Positions 34,893-46,297 of a stretch of 64,000 bases of DNA are shown here, piece after piece. The stretch covers positions 2,046,001 to 2,110,000 of the forward strand of contig JAWZSP010000009.1 of the NCBI GenBank assembly GCA_034401135.1, written 5' to 3'. A program made the translations under genes and the position numbers. The notes beneath the pieces are model-generated. The model was not told the origin of the DNA. It did not search any database and was given only the letters and a program-made list of their open reading frames with translations. This stretch comes from Volutella citrinella (taxonomy: Eukaryota > Ascomycota > Sordariomycetes > Hypocreales > Nectriaceae). Every line of letters begins with the position of its first letter. Positions within the stretch are counted from its first letter, which is position 1.

Positions 34893-35879
34893 CTAGTTCT
34901 TCTCGCGCACATACGTGACGGGCATCTTGCCCTCGCCGGGGATCCGTTTCGTCAGCTCAAACGCCGGGATAGTGCCCAGCAGCTCGCTCAGCTTGGAGTA
35001 GCCATAGGTGCGCGAGTCAAAGTCGGGATGCCTCTTGGTCACGAGGGATCCGAGTTGCGCGAGGCTGGACCATCCCTCAGTGTCTGACGTGGCGTCCATG
35101 GCCTCGCGCAGCCACTCAACCGCTGTGGTGTAGTTGGGTCTGTTTGGAGATGCTGTCACGACGGGCGGCGGTGGGGGGGCTGCTGCGTTCGGAGGGGCTG
35201 CTGCGTTCGGAGGGGCTGCTGAGGTCGGGGTGGATGCTGAGATGGTGGGGCCTGCTGAGATCCCGGAGGATGCTGGGGCTGCCGAGATCCGGGGGGCTGC
35301 TGAGGTCGGGGGCCCTGGTGTGGTCGGAGGGGCCTCTGCCGCTGGTTTCCTGGGTGTTGCTCCCTCCGTCACCCTCTTGGATGGGGGTTCGCACGCGTCG
35401 TCGGACACGGCGGCAGCGCCTCGCTTGAGCAGATTCCTGGGCCGCAGGTTCTCGACGTAAATGAACTTGTCGCACGCCGTCACAAACGGCTTGGGCGTCT
35501 TGGCCTCGCCACAGCCATATACGACGAGTCCCGACTCACGGATGCGCGAGGCCAAACGCGTAAAGTCGCTGTCGCTCGACACAATACAAAAGCCGTCGAA
35601 GCGATTCGAGTACAGCAGGTCCATGGCGTCAATGATCATGGCCGCGTCTGTCGCGTTCTTGCCGGTCGTGTAGGCGAACTGCTGGATTGGCTGGATCGAA
35701 TTCTCGAGCAGCTCGCGCTTCCAGCCGCTGAGCCCGTTGCTGGTCCAGTCGCCGTACGCGCGCTTGACAAAGGTGGTGCCGTACTTGGCCATCTCGGCGA
35801 GGATGAACTTGGCCATGCTCGGCTGCGCGTTGTCAGCGTCGATGAGCACGGCGAGCTTGGCATTTTCGTGGTCGGGCAT
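34893..35879 (-). CDS. NYN-domain nuclease-like protein with C-terminal LOTUS/OST-HTH domain
   Basis: One exon from the ATG at 35879 gives 328 residues. The N-terminal NYN (PIN-like) domain has AVLIDADNAQ, DAAMIIDAMDLL and IVSSDSDFTRLA, which carry the acidic residues expected to bind metal in this RNase fold. A Pro/Ala/Ser-rich linker containing repeated AAPPN follows. The C-terminal LOTUS (OST-HTH) winged helix has GWSSLAQLGSLV and YGYSKLSELL. RNA binding or cleavage is inferred from the domain pair; no pathway is known to me for the fungal version. An in-frame ATG at 35960 would add 27 residues, but these fall inside a tandem DNA repeat, so the inner start is preferred. Confidence 0.88.
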   Translation of the reverse strand: MPDHENAKLAVLIDADNAQPSMAKFILAEMAKYGTTFVKRAYGDWTSNGLSGWKRELLENSIQPIQQFAYTTGKNATDAAMIIDAMDLLYSNRFDGFCIVSSDSDFTRLASRIRESGLVVYGCGEAKTPKPFVTACDKFIYVENLRPRNLLKRGAAAVSDDACEPPSKRVTEGATPRKPAAEAPPTTPGPPTSAAPRISAAPASSGISAGPTISASTPTSAAPPNAAAPPNAAAPPPPPVVTASPNRPNYTTAVEWLREAMDATSDTEGWSSLAQLGSLVTKRHPDFDSRTYGYSKLSELLGTIPAFELTKRIPGEGKMPVTYVREKN

Positions 35880-35892
35880 CGCGACTTGGGAC

Positions 35893-35987
35893 TTGGGGCG
35901 TGATAAAGGCGGGAGCAGTGAATCACTTGGGGCGCGATTAGGATGGGAGCAGTGAATCATTTAGGGCGTGATTAGGATGGGAGCAGT
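35893..35987. repeat. 34-bp tandem repeat, nearly three copies, at the NYN-LOTUS promoter
   Basis: Copies start at 35893, 35927 and 35961 with a constant 34-bp period. Each has the form TTGGGGCGCGATTAGGATGG followed by GAGCAGTGAATCAT, with a few substitutions; the last copy fades after GGGAGCAGT. The array sits just upstream of the preferred start. Confidence 0.85.
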
Positions 35988-36330
35988 CTCGGGCTTCGGT
36001 CTTTGTTGTGGCGTTCCTTTGTCTTGCCCAACCCCTGTCAGGCTGCAACTGTGTGCTGACGCTACCCTACGGCGTTGCATCTGGGACAGGTGGTGATGCG
36101 ACACGTTTATGCAGATGCTGCGGTTGGCCAAATATGGCAGATGAGACCTATGGCATGTAGAATGTCAAGTGAGACGCATGTTGATACCTGGGCAAATGAG
36201 TAAGTCCCATATTCACTTTTCGTTGGTGGCTGTGAGCAAACCGAAGAATGCGGATCCAACCATGTTCAAGCAGCACGCTTGGAATCAATCGCTGGTCTAA
36301 TAATACAAACCAAAGTTATCAAACCATCGC
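35988..36330. other. Intergenic spacer
   Basis: This 343 bp spacer between the distal NYN-LOTUS promoter and the 3' end of the membrane-protein gene holds nothing recognisable. Confidence 0.5.
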
Positions 36331-37768
36331 TCACGCAAACTGGCGATACCCATTAGGCCCCGCCTCCTCACCCCCTGACCGCTGCACCTGGAACGTGGTG
36401 CTCACGGTGATGCCATCCTTGCCGTCCTCGGACGCGCCCTCTTGCGGCGTCATCCGTCCGCGAGACCCCTTGAACAGTTCGTCCTCGGAATCGTTGTTGG
36501 CGCGGTTCTGCGTCCCGCCCGCAATGTTGGTCGTCGTGCGGCTCGTCTGTGTGCGTCGTCGGCCGCTGCGGTTGCCGGCAGATGACAGCTCGTAGCGTCC
36601 GCCGTAGTTGTAGTTGGAATTCGAGCCGCCGTTAGTGGAGATGTGGCCCATGATGAAGGTGCGGAGAGCTGTGTTGTGTCAGTCGAGGTCTGGATACTGG
36701 GCAAAGTAAAGCACATACGAGGGAGACATGTCGCGATGATGGCAATGGCCGTCTCAATCATGGACACGGTGCACGTCAGCATCGTCTCGTTGCGCTTGGA
36801 GAAGACAGCTCGGATGACTGCAACAATTAGACGAGGTCGTGCAAACGGAAGAGAGTACATACTACTGGCGATGACGACGAGGAAACCGAGACCAAAGATG
36901 GCGCAGACGCCAATCTTTTGCTTCGTCTTCATCTGCAGCTGCATCACCATGGCAATGGGCAGACTCAGGGCTGGGACGGTCAGTACGATTCTCGCTCTCG
37001 CGCTAGACTCTCTCTCGTGACATACTGATGACATCTGTTCCGATATTCACTGTGGCATGGGTTAGTCTTGCTCCATGCATAAACCAAGCAGAAACGTACT
37101 GATAACGGTAATCCAATAATTGATTTCAGCATCCTTCGGGTTGCACTGGTCTACGCAAGAGTCAGCGACGCCTACACAGACGGTCACGAGCAGACACGCA
37201 CAGCTTGGATCCTGCGACCACCGCTTATCATGCGGATAGCACTGGAAGATGATGTGAAAGAAGATGACGAGGTACGTCGCGGCTAGCACGCCAAGGGCGA
37301 CGTTGTAGATGATCTGCAGCTTGGTCCCCGGCGCGGCGACGTGCTTGTAGAAGATGACGAGGGCAATCTTGATGGCCCACAGCGACGTCACGTATAGGAT
37401 CGACCCCGGCACAATCATCTGCTTCTCGTGAGCGCTTGTCCAGACAGGAGAAGAATGCACAGTTGCGCACCTGCATGATTTGTATAAACTCTTCCCGCGT
37501 CGCCGTCGGAATCTCAGCCATGCCGAGATTCCACATGTGCTGCTGGATCGCCAGGTCGCCAATCAGGCAGCACGCCGACAGGATGATGAGGCCATCGTCG
37601 AGGCCCAGCTTTCCCAGCTTTCGCAGGCGGATGAAGAGCCGGAGGCCGAGGAAGATGCAGGCGACGACGGTACAAATGTACCACGAGACCTAATCCCATC
37701 AATAACCATTATTCTCCCCATTCCCTCGCGTCGGAATCACATACCACCTGTCCCTGGCCGACAGCCAT
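36331..37768 (-). CDS. Seven-helix integral membrane protein, fungal rhodopsin-like domain
   Basis: Eight exons (37768-37745, 37689-37471, 37418-37202, 37150-37100, 37049-37026, 36970-36863, 36817-36719, 36668-36331) give 359 residues. Seven hydrophobic segments carry the landmarks of the PTH11-related family: YICTVVACIFLGLRLFIRL in helix 2, LYVTSLWAIKIALVIFY in the third, DAEINYWITV before a helix, and DVITLSLPIAMV later. A Ser/Asn/Arg/Gly-rich cytosolic tail follows. It probably resides in the plasma membrane. Members are orphan receptor-like proteins without proven ligands, and the N-terminal CFEM domain of true PTH11 is absent. The first exon (24 bases) and fifth exon (24 bases) are very short. 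It does not belong clearly to a neighbouring cluster. Confidence 0.87.
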
Positions 37769-40020
37769 CTTTTATCTTCGACGGTGATCTTTCTCTCCAC
37801 CCCGTTGGGTTCTAAATGTCGTCTTCGGCGGGTCTGGGGGCCGAGCGCGTTCGCGGATGCCGATCAGATTCACGAATTTCCGATCTGGGTCATTTGACCT
37901 CTTTCGCACGCGGGGCAGACAACGTCGTCTCCAGTACTAGATCACCAGAGCCGGCGATATGCTGGGTCGTAGAAGCGGTTTCGAAACACGCAGGCGGCGA
38001 TGCATGCGCAGACCGGGGCAGCTTGTATCCTAAGAAGGGACAGAAGAGTGATGATCGGTATGTAGAATGGGGCGGGCGAGGGTGGGCGGGATAGGCAGGG
38101 TCCACGCTTCTCTTTTTCTTCTTCAAGAGTCTGCGCGGTAGCTTGCCACTAATTACAGTCTCCTGCAGGAATATTACGGGCTATAGAGGCGGCCCCGCTG
38201 GCATCGAAACCCTGACGGAAGCGAGGTGCGTCTGCCCGACTGTGGTTAGGAGCTGCGTCGGCCGAGTGTGACGGACCTGGTGTCTGCATAATCGCTGATG
38301 AGACGACCGGATTCTGCTGCCGTGCTAGTTGGGCCTTCTCCACCACGTTGTGGTCTGGGCCGAGTCAAGCCAGAGCACCGGGTCTAGGTGACAGGGAAGA
38401 CGATGCCATGTGTGCCATTATCAGTACGACTTCGCGAGGTGTCGCCCCTGCAGCAGCGACTCGAGACCCGCAGATATCCCTAGCCCATCCCTGATTGTCC
38501 AGGCCGGCAGCTAGGAATGAATTCCCGATATTGTGAAAAGGACCAGCCGATTCAATAGTCCAGTTCTCTTGCGTAGTTAAATGTGCCGTTGCCGTACGCT
38601 TCCGCAACAACCGGCCTATCACCACAATCCCCCCGTATCCAGTTATGCCCTACGATGAGGGCTGGCGTCCTCTACAACAGACTCTTCACCAGTTCCAGGC
38701 TAGTCCAAGCCGCCGTCGTCTGCGGTCGCTGCAGCCCGTCCGAGGCGCTGGCCCGGTCCGCTTGCCTCAACCGAGAGATCGAGGATCGTCAGACAAAGGG
38801 GTGGACCGTGGGAACCATTACGTGAGTCGTGACAGTTCGAATGCCCAGAGTCCCAGGGGAAGACTTGCCGTGTGTGGTTCGTATTGTGGTCGCTATGGGG
38901 CCGACACCGAGACGGAGGCCAAGACTTGCCCCATCAGGTCTGGACTGCTGCCAATTTGACTTTGCGCTTGTGCCTGGTGCGACAGGGTTCTCATTGCTCG
39001 ACGTCGGGAGTCTCGGGGTTTACCTTGTCCTGACTTGCAGACAATTTCCCCGATTTGGTCGTCGACAGAACATCTTACATGAACAACATCCTGGTCGATA
39101 GAACAGCAGACGAAGCTCTCTTCGCTTGGAGACTTTTCTTTTCCTTTCTCTTGATGCTGCTAGCAGAACACACCATTTATTAGCACGCAACCATAATCCA
39201 CGGTGCCGCGGGCCGACGGCGGGTCCCTCACCGGCTGGCGGCCTGGCCCCTTTGGAGGCGAGCGGGGCAGGCAGTCGACTTTTCTGTCTGCGTCGTAGCG
39301 TTGACATTGTCTCCATTCCGGGTTCTCGGTGTAGTCAGTTTGCCCGAAGCTTTGCCATTGTCGTCAGGGGTCTTCCATATTTGGGCACGGCCAGACCTGG
39401 AGAGGCATCGACAACAGAGCGATCCCATCCTTTGGGGATCAGACCATCAGTACCATATCAATGATCTTTAGCCTTTGCAAACAAGCCAGCCCGTTACCCC
39501 CACCAGGATACAGCTGAGATGCCACCATCGCGTCACGATTGAGTTCACGCCCTCCGCAATGCAAATCCTCCCGGCTCGCTGGGCCACGCATGCAGCTCAA
39601 TACCCGCATCGGGCGCTGCAGACTGTGCCACCCCGGCAAGCCAACCTGGTCTCTTTAAGCAGTATTATTATCTGCGCATTGCATCATCTTCTGGAAAAAC
39701 AACGGCTCAAACGGCGACGGTGGCGCCCGCTAGTCCCTGGCGCAGCACGGAGCGGTCCCCCTCCGGCCCCATGCCAATTTGACGCCCAGGGCTTAGCATG
39801 AGCTCGAGCTTTTTTCTCGCCGCAGTATCCATAATATCGGCGAAGTAATCCAGAGTAGTATCGGCGTAGTGTAGCTAATTAGCCTGTATTGGTCTTATTG
39901 CAGTGCAGATCCGGCTTCCCTCGCGTCTCTCTCCCGAGCAGCTCGGCTTGTCTTGAATCCTTTCCACTCTCTCGCATCAGTCTGTAACCGCCACAAACTG
40001 TCGTCGGGTTGTGCGTCATA
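37769..40020. other. 2.2-kb gene-poor stretch
   Basis: No gene is supported here. On the minus strand a frame is open across 38149-38625 apart from one TGA at 38365, with unremarkable composition and no recognised domain. The last few hundred bases are presumed promoter of the carboxylesterase. Confidence 0.4.
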
Positions 40021-41933
40021 ATGGGAGCCACGTATTTCGTCTCGTTCAAGGCGACGGCCAGCCTAGTACTGTCTCTGTTGTCCTTTGTGGCTGCCTCTGG
40101 TAACTGCACGCCGTCCGGCACGCCTTCCAGCACGCCTTCTGGCACGCTTTCCAGCACGCCTTCTGGCACGCTTTCCAGCACGCCTTCCGGCACGCCTTCC
40201 AACGGCAACGACCCCAAGGCTGTCCTGTCTCAGGGCACCGTCCAAGGCATCAAGGACACCCACGGCAACTCGGTCTTCCTGGGCATCCCCTTTGCCGCCA
40301 CGACTGGTGGTGAGAACCGGTACGTTTGACCTCGTCCTAGGCCAATTGATAGTCAACACTAACTGTACTAGATGGCGAGCTCCCCAGCCGGTCCCCAAGT
40401 CCAACTCCGTCTTCAAGGCAGACAAGTACGGCCCGACATGTCCTCATGCCATCACCAACAGCGCCTTCAGCAGGCAGGATGAGGACTGCCTGAACCTCAA
40501 CATCTGGGCGCCCTCGTCTGGCAAGAACCTTCCCGTAAGTCAAGCAGCGCGGCGCATTACGTGGTGTAGTCTAACGGGAATGTCAGGTATTTGTTTACAT
40601 GTATGGCGGTGCCATGGTCACCGGTTCCAACAGCAACCCCCAGATCCAGGGAAACAACTTTGCCCGCAATGGTGTCATCTACGTCAACTTCAACACCCGC
40701 GAGAGCGTCTTTGCCTCTCCTCACTCGTCCGAGCTGGAGGACGTCGAGTCGCAGAACTTTAGCATCCTCGACGTGGAGAAGGCTCTGGACTGGGTTCGTG
40801 ACAACATCGCGGGTAAGGTCATCTCCTCGAATGACTTGATGATATATACTAACTCGCATCAGCCTTCGGCGGCAACCCCGACCACATCGTCTTCGGTGGC
40901 CACTCCTCCGGTGGCGTCCAGGTCGACCACTACCTCTGGAACCACCCCAACTCGTGGCTTAAGGGCGCCATCGAGATGAGCGCCAACGCCGTGTCCGGCC
41001 CTGCCTACGCCCCCGTCGACCAGGCCCTCAACGCCGTGGCCAAGGAGCAGGGCTGCCCCGAGGGCGGCAAGGGACAGCTCGCCTGCCTCCGCAAGGTCAG
41101 CGCCTTGGACTTCCAGACTGCCGCCTTCAACTCGACCCTGAACACGCTCTTCACGCCCATCGTCGACGGCAAGACGCGCTTCAAGGACTACGCCGGCCGC
41201 TTCGCCCAGGGCCAGTACGCCTCGCACGTTCCCCTCATCACCGGCAACTCGGACGGCGAGGGCACCATCTTCAGCCTCGTCTACGGCTTCGAGAACGGCG
41301 ACTTTGCGTCGTGGATCAAGACGTTTGACGCCGACAGCGCGTGGATCCCCGCCGCCGACCTCATCAGCGCCTACGACCCCAAGGACTTCGCCTCCGAGGG
41401 CCTCCGCAGCGGCGCCCAGTACGGCGACGCCCGCTTCAACTGCCCCGTCGACTACCTCCTCGACCTGCGCAGCACCAAGCAGGACACCTGGGTCTACCGC
41501 TTCTACGGAAAGTACGACAACGTTGTCGGTCCTCCCAACACGGCCCCCACCCACGGCACCGAGGTGCCCTTCTTCCACGGCGGAAACGAGTGCTTCGCCT
41601 CGCTGAGCGGCGTCACCACCGCACAGCAGAAGCTGGCCGATTCCATCCACGAGTGGTTCGTCGAGTGGATCAAGAACCCCTCCGCTGGTCCCGGCTGGGC
41701 CAAGGCGTCTCCCGAGTCTGGCGCCTTTGCCAAGATTGGTGTTCCCGGCGATGAGCTGGCCGTCACTGAGGGCAAGACCAGCGAGTACAACTCTCGCTGC
41801 CAGACTGTATGTTCCCCTACTTCCCCCGAAGAGCTTTCAGTAACTGACATCACATAAGGTCTACAAGCCCCGCTTCCCCCTATACCCCGTCGTTCAATCT
41901 ATCCTCAGCTTGGTTGAGAAGCTCCTGTCGTAG
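40021..41933 (+). CDS. Secreted type-B carboxylesterase/lipase family protein
   Basis: Exons 40021-40319, 40372-40534, 40587-40812, 40863-41806 and 41859-41933 encode 568 residues. A signal peptide (hydrophobic core SLVLSLLSFVAASG) is followed by a Ser/Thr/Pro repeat linker at about 28-60. The alpha/beta-hydrolase fold comes next: FLGIPFAATTGGENRWRAPQ, EDCLNLNIW, the oxyanion region YMYGGAMVTG, the nucleophile elbow GGHSSGG and the probable catalytic His in THGTEVPFFHG. The acid residue is probably the Glu in NSDGEGTIF. Family members normally have GESAGG and HGGG; the substitutions here are unusual but keep Gly-x-Ser-x-Gly. It is expected to hydrolyse carboxylic esters outside the cell. The repeat linker suggests heavy O-glycosylation. 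Confidence 0.9.
40103..40200 (+). repeat. Ser/Thr/Pro-coding minisatellite in the carboxylesterase gene
   Basis: Degenerate 15-bp units of the CACGCCTTCCAGCA type repeat in frame, giving alternating TPSGT and LSSTPS blocks directly after the signal peptide. Confidence 0.75.
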
Positions 41934-44696
41934 ATGGATAAAGAGGCCAAGCTTCTCGTTTTTTAGTTGATCAACTGCTCAACAGAACATGTAAATTTCG
42001 ACTGCGTAATCAGGAACTCTTTCGGTTCATCATATATATTGAACATACATAGATTAGGGTAATATATTCCTTTACTCAACTGTTGGAAGTGGTGTGCATG
42101 TGACGGGCCCCTGGGAGACACTCCCTTTTCGCCTCAAACCTCCGACTCCTGCCCTAGCAGCGTCAATCTTGACATATGAAATAGATGCCATGATTTGTTT
42201 TTCTAGAGAATCAAGGGGGGGGATGATCCGTATGTGTGTAATTGAGTAGCCAAAAACGGGTGCAACTGTGTCGAAAATGTGTGGCTTGCAAGCGACTTGC
42301 TCTTCACTTTCCGAATGCCGCTGCCAGGCAAACCAGTCACGCCGCCGAGGTCAGACAATCCATTGCAACCTGTGGAAAAACATGAAGGCAACGTCTCAAC
42401 AGTGGGTGCTTCTCTTCAGATGAACTCGAAGACACCAGTCGTCATGGATAGTATCAATCGAAATGCCCTTCTCCATGCACAAAATCCAGACTTAGAGGGC
42501 GATCCGAACCTAAGTAGCAGCCAATAAAATGCTTGACGAGATTGTCCGTATTTGAGTTGCCCGATTGATGTGAAATCTCGAACATAAATCCGTGTGCTTT
42601 GAGAGGATGCGCAAGTCACAGCCTTGCTATTCAACCTCCCACCCCCCTGGCCCTTGACTCAGATTACGGATAGATTGAAAGTCTGCTCCTGATTGCACTC
42701 TCTAAAACTTTGACTAGCAGCGCCTCTGTGACATCTAGTGCAGTGAGTGCACAGCGGCCCAGACGCTACCCTGCACCTCGTCGTCATCTTCCAATCTTTC
42801 GCCAGAGTTTTCCATTCGCATCTGGGTCATTACACACGATATTTGATTGTTAGAAAAAGTGTGACTCAAACCGAAATGCCGAAAAGAAAAGGATGATGTT
42901 GAGCAGGGCGTTCTGGTTGACCGGAGATCCTTGAGGTGGGTGTGCCTACCCCACAGCCTTGCACCTGGAGAAGAAACACAAGCGAATGCAGGCCGGGTTT
43001 GCTGTGTCGGGATTCGGGTGCTGGCATGCCACAGTGTGCCTCTGAATCGTGCGACTGCTTCCCGGATTCAGCAACTCGTGTGAGACCACCAACAGACTAC
43101 AGACGACGCGCGGTTCGTAAACGCCTGCGACTGGCTCGCGCCCCAGGCAACGCCTCATGGGGCTGCAACGTGGTGGCGCACGGTTTGCAGGGTACAGGCC
43201 GACACCCCCATGGCTACTGGTGCAGCCACCGCCACCAGATGGTGACAAGCCACGATAGTCTCGCCAATTGGGCCATGCAGCGAATGAACGAGCGGCCGAT
43301 ATCAATATCAGTATCGTAATAATTAGTTTATTGGCAGTAGTCCAGTGGCATCTAGTTGACGTTGGTCGGGATCTAGTCTGTTGGTGTGTCATGTTGGATG
43401 AGCTGGCGGCCCAGGCGCCTTGCTGTCCCGACATATGCAGTTGGCTGCATGTCGCAACAATAAATAGCTACTGGGTGTTGGTCTCATCCTCGGTCTCATC
43501 CTCGGTGTGTCGCAGTGCAGCAGCTGAAGTACTCGCAGCACTGGCCCGCAGGACCACCTTGGATTGGAGCGTCTCCCCGCCTGAGCGTGGGTTAGATATT
43601 CGATTAGCAAAGAGCATCGTCATGAGATCGGGTCTAGGCTCAGACATTCCCGAGAATCTGGGGGACACGAGGATGACCTGCCCAAATGGAACAAGGGCGA
43701 AAGTCTAGCCACCGAGCCTGCTTCCGACCTGGTTGCCTTGATGGTGGCTCTGTCAGGGATGCTTCCCGACAGCTTGGTTTCCGCTGTCTGTGGCGACGAG
43801 CTATCCATTGTTGGCCAAGGTATTTCCCATCTGGGACGGATATGATGGGGAGCTCGATTGCGTTGACTAGGTCTGCGTCTGCCATGTCGCCAGCAAAAGG
43901 CAAACCTCACAACATGGCTGTGACGCTAGAGAGTCAGCAACCAAACAGCATGACAAAGACATGACTCCCATCAGATTCTAGTCAAGCGCCGGCAGAGTCA
44001 AAGTCAGCGATGGTTATTCCCGCCCTCCAAAACCCAGGCTTGGGGGACCTTTTGGCCAGCCACAGGGCGGGGATTACACAACCTAAAAAATAGCCTAATT
44101 AAAACGGCCTCGTTAAGGTATGGTGCTATCATCACAGTGTCCACATTTATACTTATTGCAGATCTAGTGCTCTGCTGTGCCCCTCCTGACTGAATCCTCC
44201 GCACAGTGCTATCTCACGCGTAACCTGGTGAAGCTGGGGTAAGCACCAGGGGACAGATGTGCGCCTGGGAATACGACGCGAGAAAGGGGCGACGAGCCGA
44301 CCACACACCCCAAGACACAGTGTCGACGTCGAGACGGGACTTGACAAAGGCAGCATTTGTCGGGTACGGGGCCCTTGGCTAAACCGCGGTCCGCTGGGTG
44401 CTGGGCTGTCCATCGGTAACGTCGCTGCGTCGTGATGACTCTTCTTGTGTGCGGTGCAACCCTCCGATGCCCTCGTCTCCGACAGTCGGGTAGCGACCCT
44501 TGCCACGTCTCCGCATTTATCGACGCTTCCAGCCCGTTGTCTTATCAACCACCTTGAATCCCTGCGACTACTAATATCTCAAGAGTCCCGGACGAGGAGG
44601 CCATCTTCTGTCAGATCCAGACAAAAAGGGGATCCAACTCACTGGTCCCAAAGAAACTCATCCTAGGACACCAATCGCCCCCAAAGATCCTCCACC
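41934..44696. other. 2.8-kb gene-poor stretch
   Basis: Six-frame reading gives only short, composition-driven frames. A 12-bp direct repeat (GGTCTCATCCTC twice) lies near 43480. TCGGGTAGCG at 44486-44495 lies about 200 bp before the next permease ATG. Nothing else is recognised. Confidence 0.45.
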
Positions 44697-46297
44697 ATGA
44701 GCGAAAAAGGCGACATGAGCGCCATGAAGGCCACCAACGCCGACACCGGCTCCATCATCGACGCCGACGAGGGCCACACCATGGTGATTGACCACGCCAG
44801 CGAGGCCAAGCTTGTCCGCAAGCAGGACCTGCGCGTCCTCCCCATGGTCTTCCTCATGTACTTCCTGACCTTTCTCGACCGCACCAACCTGGGCAACGCC
44901 AAGGTGGCCGGCATGGAGAAGGACCTGGGTCTGGGCCCGTACGGCTTCAACATTGGCGCGTGCCTGTACTACGCCATCTACTTCTTCGCCGATATCCCTG
45001 CCTCGCTGAGCGTCAAAAAGTTTGGCTTCATCGTCCTGCCCCTGAGCTGCATTTCCTTTGGCATCGTCACGCTGGCCACGGCATTTATCCACAACGAGCC
45101 CAGCTTCTACGTCATCCGTCTGCTGCTGGGCCTCACCGAGTCGTTCCAGTTCCCGGGCCTTAGTTACGTTGTGTCGCGGTACTACCGCCGCCACGAGGTG
45201 ACGACCCGTGTTTCCTTCTTCATGCTGGCTGCGGCTGGTCTGGCTGGTGGTTTTGGCGGCTTGTTTGCGTCTGGTCTCCTGGCCATTGGCAAGATTGGAA
45301 GCATCAGCGGATGGCGCAACATTTTCCTGGTCGAGGGGTGAGTCATTGTCCATCTGTCAACCCATTTTTCAGTGCATGATTCTGACGCTTTTCAGCATCC
45401 TGACCATCGGCCTCGGCATCATCTCGCTCTACCTCTTCCCTGCTGACCCGTCCAAGACGCGCATTTTCAATGACGATGAGCGCGCACTCGCCCTGGCGCG
45501 CATTTACCATGACCAGCCCGCCATCCGTAACCATAACGAGAAGATGTCGTGGTCGCTCGTCAAGCGCGGTGTGGTAAACGTCAACGTCCTCGTCGGAGCC
45601 TGGATCTACATCTGCGACCAGATCACCGTCCAGGGCCTGTCCATCTTCACTGCCACCATTCTGCGCCTCAACTTCCCCGAGCGGACAACCATCCAAATCC
45701 AACTGCTGTCTGCGGCCCCGCCTCTGGTGGGAGCCTTTATCGCCTTCATCATTTCCTACATTACGATGAAGACGCGCCAGCACGGTATTGCTATTGCCCT
45801 TTCAGCCTCCCTTAATGTCTTGGGATACTCCATCTGGCTGGCCTCGAGCAACCCCCAGGCTCGATTCGCCGCCGTGTTCCTCAACACGGCTGGAGGCTAC
45901 AGCTTCGGCGCACTGGTCCTCGGCTGGACGCTGGCCAATGCCGCGCCCGACACGGTTCGAAACGTTGCCAACGGTGCCGTTTCTGGACTTGCAAATATCG
46001 GTGAGTCTGCGACTTGTGAGAAACAGATGAAGCTCTTGGCTAACATGAATGATAGGATCGATTACTGCCACTTGGAGCTACATCAACACGGATGCCAAGA
46101 CGGGCTACCGCATCGGAAACGCACTCAACACTGCGACGGCTGCCTCGGTCATCATCGCGGCCCTCACCCTCGTCTGGTACCAGAAGGGCGAGAACAAGAA
46201 GCGAGCCGAGGGCGGTCGGGACTACCGGCTGCAGGGCGACCCGGACAAGGTGGCGACCCTGGGACACCTGCACCCCGAGTTCAGGTATATCCATTAA
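44697..46297 (+). CDS. MFS permease, Dal5/anion:cation symporter family
   Basis: Exons 44697-45337, 45396-46000 and 46056-46297 give 495 residues. The family signature FLDRTNLGNAKVAGMEKDL is at about residues 61-79. It is followed by RLLLGLTESFQFPGLSY and YYRRHEVTTRVSFFM, the second half with QGLSIFTATILRLN, and a tail GHLHPEFRYIH matching the other Dal5-type permease of this window. It is a proton-coupled plasma-membrane importer of an organic anion. The ATG is preceded by CCACC, a good start context. No enzyme lies next to it, so its substrate is open. A 10-bp word in its promoter also occurs between the divergent permeases near 52.19 kb. Confidence 0.9.

Noticed and set aside
40859..41650. 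263-codon antisense frame in the carboxylesterase gene
   Set aside because: It is a GC3-driven shadow: the sense strand carries the hydrolase motifs, and the antisense protein is Val/Gly/Ala/Asp-rich without any motif.
42946..43434. 162-codon minus-strand frame in the gene-poor stretch
   Set aside because: Irregular composition, no start context, no splice partners and no domain; probably chance.
44658..45353. 231-codon antisense frame in the permease gene at 44697
   Set aside because: It is fully opposite a conserved permease exon, with antisense-type composition and no similarity recognised.
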